Assembly (NCBI GenBank): GCA_013695335.1
Contig: JACDAR010000168.1
Span: forward strand, 1-28,024
From: Rubrobacter sp.
GTDB lineage: Bacteria > Actinomycetota > Rubrobacteria > Rubrobacterales > Rubrobacteraceae
Length of the DNA: 28,024 nt
Direction of reading: 5' to 3'
Below the pieces are notes generated by a model. The model did no database searches, was not told the origin of the DNA, and saw only the letters and a list, made by a program, of their open reading frames with translations. Both the position numbers and the translations under genes were made by a program. Below are positions 6,523 through 12,862 of the stretch, piece by piece (position 1 is the first letter of the stretch; every line of letters starts with the position of its first letter).

Positions 6523-7560
6523 CTACCACCTTGTCTTCCCTGCTTTGCGCAGGGGCGCACCGACATGATGCAGGTGTTGCAATATCTCCCGGTAGGACTG
6601 GAGCACACTGGTCTCGTGATAGGCGATGGAGTGGTCTCGACAGAAATCTCTGATAAGCGGCTGCGCCTCTCGTAACTTGTTCCGGGGCAATCTCGGAAAC
6701 AAATGATGCTCGATCTGGTAGTTCAAGCCACCATAACAGAAGTCTGTGATCGGATGAGCAAGAACGTTCCTGCTGGTCAGCACTTGCCGGTGCAGGAAGT
6801 CGATCTGATCTCCTTGCTCCAGGAGGGGCATGGCTTTGTGGTTGGGAGCAAAGATCGCGACCATGTGCAGACCGTAGAGCCCGCGATGGACGGCGATGAA
6901 CAGCACCGCCTGCAACGGTTCCAGCACGGAGAAGAGCAGGCCAAAGTAGAGTGCGAAGTGTATCCCTATGACGAGCGCCTCGACAAACGGACTCTTCGCC
7001 TTTTTTCCCACGAGAAACTCTATGCTGCTGCGATGCATGCTGAGGGCCTGCAGGAGAGCCAGCGGAAAGATCAAGACAGCCTGGTACTTCGCGACGAACC
7101 GGGCGAAGCCCCGTTTGTCGAGAGCCTGCTCCTCGTCAAAGGCGAGCAGCGGAATATCTACGTCGGGGTCGAGGTCGAGATGGTTCGGATTACCATGATG
7201 CTCGTTGTGTTTGTCGATCCACCACTGACGGCTTATGCCGAGCAACAAGTTCCCAAGGATGAGAGCTGAGAAGTCATCCTTCCAGGAAGCGCTGAAGGAA
7301 AACTGCCGGTGCCCGCAGTCGTGTGCGAGAAGGCTGATCTGGACGAAGACGAAAGCCAGGTAGGCGGCGTTCAAGAGTTGTATCCAGAGATTGTCCGAGA
7401 TCAGCAGCAGCGCAACGCTTGACGCCAGCAAGCCGAACGTCAGGGCGACCTTTCCCACGTAGTAGGCTGGCTGTGGCTCCATCAGCCCGCCCTGCTTTAC
7501 GAGCCGCTTCAGTGCGGCGTAATGGTTGATCCCTGGTTGGGTTCCGGAGCCGTTACGCAT
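6523..7560 (-). CDS. Membrane fatty acid desaturase
   Basis: 345-residue integral membrane di-iron desaturase (FA_desaturase family) that inserts double bonds into acyl chains. The three histidine boxes are present: HDCGH (80-84), HNEHH (119-123) and, near residue 287, QIEHH, whose Gln in place of the first His is typical of acyl-lipid and front-end desaturases. There is no N-terminal cytochrome b5 domain, so an external electron donor is needed. About four to six membrane segments are visible. The ATG at 7558-7560 overlaps the stop of the PRC-barrel gene (ATGCGTAA), so translation is probably coupled. Regiospecificity cannot be predicted. Confidence 0.9.
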   Translation of the reverse strand: MRNGSGTQPGINHYAALKRLVKQGGLMEPQPAYYVGKVALTFGLLASSVALLLISDNLWIQLLNAAYLAFVFVQISLLAHDCGHRQFSFSASWKDDFSALILGNLLLGISRQWWIDKHNEHHGNPNHLDLDPDVDIPLLAFDEEQALDKRGFARFVAKYQAVLIFPLALLQALSMHRSSIEFLVGKKAKSPFVEALVIGIHFALYFGLLFSVLEPLQAVLFIAVHRGLYGLHMVAIFAPNHKAMPLLEQGDQIDFLHRQVLTSRNVLAHPITDFCYGGLNYQIEHHLFPRLPRNKLREAQPLIRDFCRDHSIAYHETSVLQSYREILQHLHHVGAPLRKAGKTRW

Positions 7561-7816
7561 GGTTCATGGACCCGAGCACCAGGGTTCTCCGTGCCTCATC
7601 TAACACGATTTTTCCCACCGGGAGCAGCACGAACCTGGGCTGGAGACGACCGGTCTTCACCCGGACATACTGCGGTTCTCCGACGCCGTTCACGAAGAGC
7701 GTCTCCATACGCCCGATCTTCTGGTCCAAAGGATCCTGAACCGCATACGCACGGTATTCCACCGGAGCCTTGAGGTTTTCGCCGGACTTGCTATCTACCA
7801 CTGCGTAGGTGTCCAC
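7553..7816 (-). CDS. PRC-barrel domain protein
   Basis: About 87 residues forming one PRC-barrel-like beta domain: TYAVVDSKSG, DQKIGRMETLFVN, PQYVRVKTG, PRFVLLPVGKIVLDEARRTLVLG. PRC barrels occur in RimM, photosynthetic reaction centre H subunit and many stress proteins, where they bind protein or RNA partners. I place the start at GTG 7814-7816 because AAAGGG lies 6 bases upstream; the in-frame GTG at 7832-7834 has no ribosome site. It is the first gene of a two-gene unit with the desaturase, overlapping it by 8 bases. Whether it binds or regulates the desaturase is inference from context only. Confidence 0.75.
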   Translation of the reverse strand: MDTYAVVDSKSGENLKAPVEYRAYAVQDPLDQKIGRMETLFVNGVGEPQYVRVKTGRLQPRFVLLPVGKIVLDEARRTLVLGSMNHA

Positions 7817-7855
7817 CTGTAACCCTTTCTTCACTTTACGCTGTAACTCAGCAAG

Positions 7856-7884
7856 ATGATATGGAAACGACCAGCTGAAATCAA
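7856..7884 (-). promoter_or_regulatory. Promoter of the PRC-barrel/desaturase unit
   Basis: On the minus strand TTGATT (7884-7879) is followed by a 17-base spacer and TATCAT (7861-7856), a good match to a housekeeping sigma promoter (4/6 and 5/6). The predicted transcript starts near 7849, about 33 bases before the preferred GTG. Confidence 0.6.
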
Positions 7885-8009
7885 CGAAGTGAGTTGTGCA
7901 AGCTCCTCGGCTCCATACTGGCGTTTTCCCGAGACCTTCATCCCAGTTGATCAGATATATAACTTATCCGCGGCTATCTAATGCCCGAGTTCGGATGATC
8001 TCGGCGAAG

Positions 8010-8027
8010 AATGTATCGAAGTGTGTA
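8010..8027 (+). repeat. Repeated candidate operator, copy A
   Basis: AATGTATCGAAGTGTGTA, 17 of 18 bases identical to the minus strand of 9177-9194. It points toward the receiver-like gene starting at 8231, about 204 bases away. The partial similarity extends a few bases upstream (GGC-AA). Confidence 0.6.
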
Positions 8028-8085
8028 AGAGAGGCACATCGAAGTACGCAAGTTCCCGCGATGGAGAAGGCCAACCGGATGGGAG

Positions 8086-8107
8086 CGTACACAGTTTTGT
8101 ACATTTT
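8086..8107 (-). repeat. Repeated candidate operator, copy C (inverted)
   Basis: The plus strand reads CGTACACAGTTTTGTACATT followed by TT and matches 18 of 22 bases of 9175-9196; it is inverted relative to copy A. The pattern TACACA, six bases, TACATT is kept. Confidence 0.5.
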
Positions 8108-8230
8108 ATTGCCAACTACCTTGATTGTATCAGCGGTAAGTGTACAGTCGCTTGTAGAAAGCTATTTGTCGAGCGACTTTCATGCACACGGGTTTGTGTT
8201 GGCCGTTCCTCAGGAAGGAAAGCGCGAATA

Positions 8231-8578
8231 ATGCGCATCCTGATCACGGTCGAACCGCGCATGTACCGCGAGTCGCTCGCGTTGGCGCTCTACCAGCAAC
8301 GCCCGGACATCGAGATGATGATCGGCTCACGGGAGGCCCTGGACGGGCAGGCGGAGAGCTTCAGTCCACACCTGCTCGTCCGAAACGACACCGACGGGGC
8401 TGACATGGAATTGCAAACGGGTGTCCTTTGCTGGGTGGAGATACTTTACAGCGATGGCATGGACGCCAGGATCAGCCTCGACGGCGAGGTCTGGGAGATA
8501 GAGGATATCTGTGTGAACGATCTGCTCACGATCGTGGATAGGGCTGAGGGCCTGATCCCGGGAAAGCCCGTGGGTTGA
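8231..8578 (+). CDS. Small receiver-like protein without phosphoacceptor features
   Basis: 115 residues. The N-terminus MRILITVEPRMYRESLALAL resembles the first strand and helix of NarL-type receiver domains (VLLAEDHxxFR), but the acidic-pocket Asp pair is reduced to one Glu, and the strand where the phosphoacceptor Asp should sit reads SPHLLVRNDTD. The second half (CWVEILYSDGMDARISLDG, then DLLTIVDRAEGL) is not receiver-like. It could be a pseudo-receiver or a ligand-sensing partner of the neighbouring regulator; I recall similar short proteins in Rubrobacter but cannot verify this. ATG 8231 follows AGGAAGGAAAG. An upstream extension of the frame is not supported. Confidence 0.7.
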   Translation: MRILITVEPRMYRESLALALYQQRPDIEMMIGSREALDGQAESFSPHLLVRNDTDGADMELQTGVLCWVEILYSDGMDARISLDGEVWEIEDICVNDLLTIVDRAEGLIPGKPVG

Positions 8579-8599
8579 GCAGGGCTCGTTTCGCGGGGT

Positions 8600-9073
8600 C
8601 TAGGCTTGCTCCTCCTCGTCGGTGATGTCGCCTATCGTGATCCACTCATCCCGGAGAGCTTTTCTCGCGGCTTCGCTCCGGGAGCCCACCTTCATCTTGC
8701 GGTAGATGTTGACGAGGTGACGCTTTACCGTCCCCTCCGCGAGGTGGAGGTAAGTGGCTATCTGGCTGTTTGGGAGCCCGCGGGCCGTGAGGAGTAGGAT
8801 CTCCAGTTGCCGGGCGGAGAGCACGCCTCCTGACCCATCTTCCGCCTCCTCAAGCATCTTTCATGGCATCCCTACGACCACGTTGCCCTCGTTCGGGTTG
8901 AGGGCAGCCGCGCGTACAGCTCCGACGAGCTGTGCCGCGGAGGAGCTTTTGAGCACGTAGCCGCTGATCCCCACCTCCCTGCCCCCGTAGGAAGCCAGCG
9001 ACCCTGCCAGTTCCCCGCGGAACATGGTGTGGTCTTCGGCCAAAAGCACTCTTGTCAAACGGTTCTGTGTCAT
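8600..9073 (-). pseudogene. Broken NarL/LuxR-type response regulator
   Basis: One reading frame contains, in order, the start of a receiver domain (RVLLAEDHTMFRGELAGSL, residues 8-26), a jump to the receiver's last strand and helix (GYVLKSSSAAQLVGAVRAAA), an in-frame TGA at 8861-8863, and an intact LuxR helix-turn-helix (LSARQLEILLLTARGLPNSQ, then HLAEGTVKRHLVNIYRKMKVG). Compared with normal ~215-residue NarL-type regulators, some 60-80 receiver residues including the phosphoacceptor Asp are missing in frame. The stop is followed by AAG then ATG (8855-8857), so an 85-residue DNA-binding piece could in principle be made by reinitiation. GAGGATTGA precedes the first ATG. A decayed regulator is the simplest reading. 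Confidence 0.75.
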
Positions 9074-9092
9074 TCAATCCTCAACAAAAGCA

Positions 9093-9098
9093 AGTATA
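9093..9098 (-). promoter_or_regulatory. -10 box of the broken regulator
   Basis: TATACT on the minus strand (5/6), about 13 bases of leader before a GAGG ribosome site and the ATG at 9073. The -35 is weak. Copy B of the repeated motif lies about 80 bases further upstream, where an activator would bind. Confidence 0.4.
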
Positions 9099-9174
9099 GG
9101 ATCACCCGAAGACGTTTGCATCCGTACCGGCTTCGCAACCCAGGCCGAAGTCCTGCTCGCTCTGTGCAACGCGA

Positions 9175-9196
9175 CGTACACATTTCGATACATTTT
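9175..9196 (-). repeat. Repeated candidate operator, copy B
   Basis: The minus strand of 9177-9194 reads AATGTATCGAAATGTGTA, one mismatch from copy A at 8010-8027. It has the same orientation relative to the regulator gene as copy A has to the 8231 gene, about 104 bases before the regulator ATG. Confidence 0.6.
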
Positions 9197-9344
9197 TGGC
9201 CTGCGATCTCGTTGGAACCTTTCCGCTGCGATCAGGATGGATTATAAGTTGTTCAATGTGCCTTAAATGGCGCGGTGGGGAGGAGCTGATAGCCACTGTA
9301 TCCCCCTCTATGGCGGTCCTCCCCAAGCCTCTATGGGAAAGGCA

Positions 9345-9719
9345 ATGGTGCAGAAAAACGAGATGTCGCGGAGACACTACTTGCCCACCCCTTACTGGCT
9401 GATCGTCCGTCGCGAGGTCAGTGAGATCGAGGTGCTCACCGTGGACCTGGTTAGGGAGACAACGCTGCCGGTTTTTAGTTTTGCGGAGGAAGCCGCGATG
9501 TATCTCCGACTCGCGAACCTGGGTCGGGAATGGCGGATCAGGAAGACTACCAGCGGGGAGCTTGTGTCCATGTTGTTCGGGCCCTGCGCCGACGTCAGGC
9601 TCGTGGCTCTCGACCCGCTGCCGGGGCTGTTTTCCAGAGTCTCCATCAAGCTGGTGAGCATGAGTTCGGAACGCTTTGTGGATCATTTTGCCGAGAAAGC
9701 GCAGCCCTTGGCCATATGA
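9345..9719 (+). CDS. Small protein of unknown function
   Basis: About 124 residues ending at TGA 9717-9719. The body is a compact alpha/beta sequence: YWLIVRREVSEIEVLTVDL, VFSFAEEAAMYLRLANLG, WRIRKTTSGELVSMLFGPC, VRLVALDPLPG and a final helix SERFVDHFAEKA. It is soluble, with no signal peptide and no known catalytic motif. Start uncertain: ATG 9345 is used; GGGAAAGG at 9335-9342 suits the next codon GTG 9348 better, and ATGs at 9333 and 9363 are also in frame. It is divergent from the broken regulator. The pattern is of an unassigned protein I associate with Rubrobacter; no function can be given. Confidence 0.6.
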   Translation: MVQKNEMSRRHYLPTPYWLIVRREVSEIEVLTVDLVRETTLPVFSFAEEAAMYLRLANLGREWRIRKTTSGELVSMLFGPCADVRLVALDPLPGLFSRVSIKLVSMSSERFVDHFAEKAQPLAI

Positions 9720-9724
9720 GCTGA

Positions 9725-9943
9725 TTCAGGCATCCAGCTCACCGGAAAATTGCGGAGGCGGATGGAGAGGTTCGTCCCGTTCCTTATCTTCCGCCAGGAT
9801 ACATCTTGGACGAGTCGGACCCCGACTTTGCGATCCTGCGCCGATCAGACAACTCCTTTCTGGCCGCGTTCAGCCCTATGGGCGCTACTCAAGAAGTGAT
9901 CTTGCGGGCCACCGAGGAAGACCTCTTGATGCGAACCGCTTAA
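9725..9943 (+). pseudogene. Remnant of a small protein gene (no usable start)
   Basis: After a TGA at 9722-9724 the frame stays open for 72 codons to TAA 9941-9943 and reads like a real protein: VPYLPPGYILDESDPDFAIL, RRSDNSFLAAFSPMGATQEV, then a short helix. There is no ATG, GTG or TTG in frame before this conserved-looking part; ATT at 9749 is the only near-start and lacks a good ribosome site. A nearby ATG at 9762 behind GGAGG is in the wrong frame. Most likely the gene lost its N-terminus; a rare ATT start is the alternative. Confidence 0.45.
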
Positions 9944-10008
9944 CCGTCGTGGTGGGATGGTATTGCAGCTCCTTTGAACGGTCGTTGAGCGTTGTGATTT
10001 TCTCCTCT

Positions 10009-10665
10009 CTACCGCGGCTTGCGGGCCTTGATCCACAGCCAGGTCTCGTCCCCGCAGGCGCCCTGGATCGTGCGGGGTTCGGCGTAATGGATCTCGAACC
10101 CCGCGTCGCGCAGCATCCTGCGGTTGGTCTCCGCGTCGTGGTGGCTCCAGCGCATCGCGGCCCCCCATCCTTCCCAGTCACTGTCCTCGCCCTCGAAGGC
10201 CGTGATGGTTAGCGTGGCCAGGAATATTCCGCCCGGTTTCAGCCAGCGGTATATGGATGCGAGCAGCGCCTGATGCGCTTCGCGCTGGACGTGGATGATG
10301 GAGTGGAAGGCCACCACCGCGTCGAAGGTCTCTGAACCAAAAGCCAGGTTCGTCATGTCGGCTTTGATGAAAGTCGCTTCGGGGACGAGCCGCCCGGCCA
10401 GCTCCAGTTGCCGCGCCGAAACGTCCACGCCGGTGACCGCGTAGCCCCGGCGGATGAGCCAGCGCGTGGCGGGAATCCCCGCGCCACACCCGAGGTCGAG
10501 GACTGCCGCCCCGGATGGCAGGTTGCGCGACATCTCTTCCAGGGCCGCGAGCGTCACCGGATCTTCGGGGTCTTTGGTCGAGAGGTATGCCTCGGCCATG
10601 TGATCGTAGCCCGACTCGACGGTTCGGGTATGCGGATCGGTCTTCCGGGGCTCCCCGTTCGTCAC
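10009..10665 (-). CDS. Class I SAM-dependent methyltransferase
   Basis: 218 residues with a Rossmann methyltransferase fold. Motif I is VLDLGCGAGIPATRWL, the acidic residue after strand 2 is in VTGVDVSARQLELA, FIKADMTNL is motif II, and FDAVVAFHSIIHV and LKPGGIFLATL follow. The start is placed at GTG 10663-10665, which overlaps the TGA of the upstream SDR as GTGA, a classic coupled junction; a longer in-frame ATG at 10698 lies inside that SDR. The substrate is unknown. Being the second gene after an SDR at the catabolic locus suggests a small-molecule substrate, but this is only contextual. Confidence 0.85.
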   Translation of the reverse strand: MTNGEPRKTDPHTRTVESGYDHMAEAYLSTKDPEDPVTLAALEEMSRNLPSGAAVLDLGCGAGIPATRWLIRRGYAVTGVDVSARQLELAGRLVPEATFIKADMTNLAFGSETFDAVVAFHSIIHVQREAHQALLASIYRWLKPGGIFLATLTITAFEGEDSDWEGWGAAMRWSHHDAETNRRMLRDAGFEIHYAEPRTIQGACGDETWLWIKARKPR

Positions 10666-11432
10666 CGGGCGGTTACGCCGCCGTCCACGATCATGCAAGC
10701 CCCGATCACCGAAGCCGATTCATCAGATGCCAGATATGCGGCCATCGCGGCGATTTCCTCAGGCTGCACGAACCTGCCGTGCGGCTGGCGGGCCTGCATG
10801 TTCTTCCTCGCCTCGGCCGGGTCATCGTAGCCGCTGGTGATCCTATCTATCCACGGCGTATCCACGGTCCCCGGCGCTATGCAGTTGACCCTCACGCCTT
10901 CCCCCACGTGGTCCACGGCAGCCCCGCGCGTCATGGCGAGGATGGCGCCCTTCGCCGCGCAGTACAGGGCGCGGTCTGCTATGCCGACCAGCGCGGCGAC
11001 TGAGGACATGTTTACTACCGACCCGCCACCGGCCTCGCGGATGGCAGGGATGGCGTACTTCATGCCGAGGTAGGTTCCACGCACGCACACGTCCATCATC
11101 CGCTCGTAGTCTTCCTCCGAGGTGTCCACTATGGTTGCGGCGGCCCCGACGCCCGCGTTGTTTACCATCACGTCCAGGCCACCCCACTCCGAAACGGCGC
11201 GGGAGACGAGCGCCTCGGCGTCCTCAGCCCTGGTCACGTCAGTTCTCTGGACGATGGTTTCGCCGTCTATCCCGGCGGCCACGCTTTCGGCAGCCTCCTC
11301 GTCGAGGTCGGCGAGGACGACTCTGGCGCTTTCGGACGCCAGCCGGATGGCTATGGCGCGCCCGATGCCGGAGCCCGCGCCGGTCACTATCGCCCTCTTG
11401 CCTTCGAGCCTGTCCAAAGCTCCCACCCCCAT
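10662..11432 (-). CDS. Short-chain dehydrogenase/reductase (classical SDR)
   Basis: 256-residue classical SDR, NAD(P)-dependent. Seen: TGAGSGIG cofactor loop, NNAG, the catalytic Ser in NMSSVAAL, YCAAK active-site Tyr-Lys, and the ending GACMIVDGGVTAR. An Asp after strand 2 (VVLADLDEE) favours NAD over NADP. The ATG at 11430-11432 has a GAGG ribosome site and a -10 box 25 bases upstream; the frame continues upstream to 11540 but that part lacks SDR sequence. It is divergent from the next SDR and could oxidise a sugar or alcohol at the carbohydrate locus. Confidence 0.88.
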   Translation of the reverse strand: MGVGALDRLEGKRAIVTGAGSGIGRAIAIRLASESARVVLADLDEEAAESVAAGIDGETIVQRTDVTRAEDAEALVSRAVSEWGGLDVMVNNAGVGAAATIVDTSEEDYERMMDVCVRGTYLGMKYAIPAIREAGGGSVVNMSSVAALVGIADRALYCAAKGAILAMTRGAAVDHVGEGVRVNCIAPGTVDTPWIDRITSGYDDPAEARKNMQARQPHGRFVQPEEIAAMAAYLASDESASVIGACMIVDGGVTAR

Positions 11433-11456
11433 GACCTCGCACTTCCCGCCTCGGCC

Positions 11457-11462
11457 AGTATA
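11457..11462 (-). promoter_or_regulatory. -10 box for the leftward SDR/methyltransferase unit
   Basis: TATACT on the minus strand (5/6), predicted start near 11450, leader about 18 bases. The -35 is not obvious, as is common for activator-dependent catabolic promoters. Confidence 0.45.
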
Positions 11463-11497
11463 ACGGGCTTCCGACGGCGCAAAAGCCTTCCAGGGCT

Positions 11498-11503
11498 TAT
11501 GAT
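11498..11503 (+). promoter_or_regulatory. -10 box for the rightward SDR unit
   Basis: TATGAT (5/6), leader about 29 bases to the ATG at 11539. Only 35 bases separate it from the divergent -10 box, so one regulator could control both directions. AAGCC and GGCTT half-sites lie between them. Confidence 0.4.
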
Positions 11504-11538
11504 CGCCACGAGGTCCGAATACCAGGGTGGAGGTGTGC

Positions 11539-12324
11539 ATGGGTCGTTCCTACGTCGTGACGGGTGGTGGCCGGGGAGTCGGACGCGCCCTGGTCGAGCG
11601 GTTGGTCGGGGAAGATGACAGCGTGGTAGCCATCGAGTTAGACCCTTCCACGCTCGATTGGACGGAGGAACATCCCGCCGGTTCGCGGGTGATTCCGGTG
11701 TCCGGCGACGCGGCGGACGAGACCATCACGGAGAGGGCCGCCGACCTCGCCGAGGCTGCGGGCAGGCTCTCGGGATGGGTCAACAACGCCGCAGTGTTTC
11801 GCGACGCTTCGATCCACTCCGCGCCAGCGGGCGCGGTGATGGGCCTGATCTCACTCAACCTGGCCCCCGTCGTAACCGGATGCGCGACAGCAGTTCGGAG
11901 GTTCCTCGCGGCTGGAACAGGCGGGGCCATAGTGAACGTCTCATCGCACCAGGCGCAGCGGGCCGTTCCTGGCGCGCTGCCATACGCTACGGCCAAGGCA
12001 GCGGTCGACGGGCTTACCCGTGCGCTTGCAGTTGACTACGGGCCGTGCGGCATACGGGCCAACGCCGTGGCGCTAGGTTCCGTCACCACCGAACGATACG
12101 AAGGCTTCCTCGAAGATCAGGAACCCGTGGAGGCCGAAAGGATCGAGAACGAGATAAACCGGCTGCATCCCATCGGACGGATCGGCAACCCCGAAGACGT
12201 GGCCGCCGCCGTCGCCTATCTGCTCTCTGACGAAGCAAGCTTTATCAACGGCGCCATCCTGCCCGTAGACGGCGGACGGTCGGTGCTCGGGCAAGACCCC
12301 GAGGCCCGCGACGCCGGGGCATAG
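11539..12324 (+). CDS. Short-chain dehydrogenase/reductase
   Basis: 261-residue classical SDR: cofactor loop TGGGRGVG, Asp-containing strand end AIELDPSTL (NAD preference), NNAA, NVSSHQAQ with catalytic Ser, YATAK active site, and ending INGAILPVDGGRS. ATG 11539 is chosen over the in-frame GTG 11527 because GGAGG at 11529-11533 is correctly spaced. It begins the rightward catabolic gene set (83 bases to the cupin). Enzymes of this type oxidise aldoses to lactones or act on keto-deoxy acids in non-phosphorylative sugar pathways; the actual substrate is unknown. Confidence 0.88.
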   Translation: MGRSYVVTGGGRGVGRALVERLVGEDDSVVAIELDPSTLDWTEEHPAGSRVIPVSGDAADETITERAADLAEAAGRLSGWVNNAAVFRDASIHSAPAGAVMGLISLNLAPVVTGCATAVRRFLAAGTGGAIVNVSSHQAQRAVPGALPYATAKAAVDGLTRALAVDYGPCGIRANAVALGSVTTERYEGFLEDQEPVEAERIENEINRLHPIGRIGNPEDVAAAVAYLLSDEASFINGAILPVDGGRSVLGQDPEARDAGA

Positions 12325-12407
12325 GGATCAGGCACGCCGCGTAGTTTATGCTTTCTGCTGGGAACAGGTATGCAAACCGCCAACGCATGCTCGGAAAAGG
12401 AGCCGCT

Positions 12408-12740
12408 ATGAAGTCGCCGTTTACTGGATGGATAGATGGGTTGCCGCAGGTTGACACGCCGTTCACGGGGCTGGAAGGACGCATGATCTCCGGCCCGGAC
12501 GGGCAGGCAGTCTTCTTCCACGCGGAAGACAGGGTCGAGGTGCAGCCTCATGCCCACGGCGCCCAGTGGGGCATCGTCGTGACCGGGACCCTGCACCTCA
12601 CCATAAGCGGCGAGGCCGGAACCTACGGGCCTGGCGAAACCTACGACATCCCGGACGGCGCGGAACACTCCGCCGTGCTTGAGGCTGGATGCGCCGTCAT
12701 AGATTGCTTCGCGGAGGCTGGCCGCTACAACGCGAAATAG
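12408..12740 (+). CDS. Cupin-domain protein
   Basis: 110-residue single-domain cupin. The barrel motifs are visible: PHAHGAQWGIVVTGTLHLTI (motif 1, with His residues for metal) and YGPGETYDIPDGAEHSAVLE (motif 2, with the final His). ATG 12408 follows AAGGAG at 12397-12402. Small cupins of this kind include sugar isomerases, lyases and ligand-binding proteins. Position between an SDR and the transporter suggests a role with the same substrate, for instance as an epimerase or a sensor. No more precise assignment is supported. Confidence 0.83.
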   Translation: MKSPFTGWIDGLPQVDTPFTGLEGRMISGPDGQAVFFHAEDRVEVQPHAHGAQWGIVVTGTLHLTISGEAGTYGPGETYDIPDGAEHSAVLEAGCAVIDCFAEAGRYNAK

Positions 12741-12765
12741 CGTGGCTCAGGGCCGCGCGGCGGCG

Positions 12766-12794
12766 TTGACGCTGCCATAGGGCGCTGCTACCGT
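12766..12794 (+). promoter_or_regulatory. Candidate promoter of the transporter operon
   Basis: TTGACG (12766-12771), a 17-base spacer and TACCGT (12789-12794): a good -35 and a poor -10 (TAnnnT). The predicted leader is about 60 bases before the MFS gene. A weak -10 with a strong -35 would suit regulated expression. Confidence 0.35.
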
Positions 12795-12862
12795 GGCTTG
12801 AAGGGGTAGCCGTACGGAATCGCCGCTCGTCGGCGTGAAAATTTTGGGGTAGAGGAGGGGCT

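Larger units (their letters stand above)
7885..8230. other. AT-richer regulatory stretch without an evident gene
   Basis: 346 bases between the desaturase-unit promoter and the receiver-like gene. I see no convincing coding sequence: open frames here lack ribosome sites and their codon use is unlike neighbouring genes. It holds two of three copies of a repeated motif (8010-8027 and 8086-8107), a further TGTACA at 8141-8146, and the Shine-Dalgarno of the next gene (AGGAAGGAAAG). Confidence 0.5.

Noticed and set aside
8021..8230. N-terminal extension of the receiver-like gene
   Set aside because: Cys/Arg-rich translation with no domain resemblance, no ribosome site at the upstream start, and a clear Shine-Dalgarno before ATG 8231. 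The extension also covers the repeated motifs.
7896..9210. Shared peptide AKNVSKCVR in two translated frames
   Set aside because: It arises only because the repeated DNA motif falls in the same frame by chance; neither frame is a gene.
11433..11540. Extended N-terminus of the leftward SDR
   Set aside because: It covers the divergent promoter region and carries no SDR sequence; ATG 11430-11432 has its own ribosome site.
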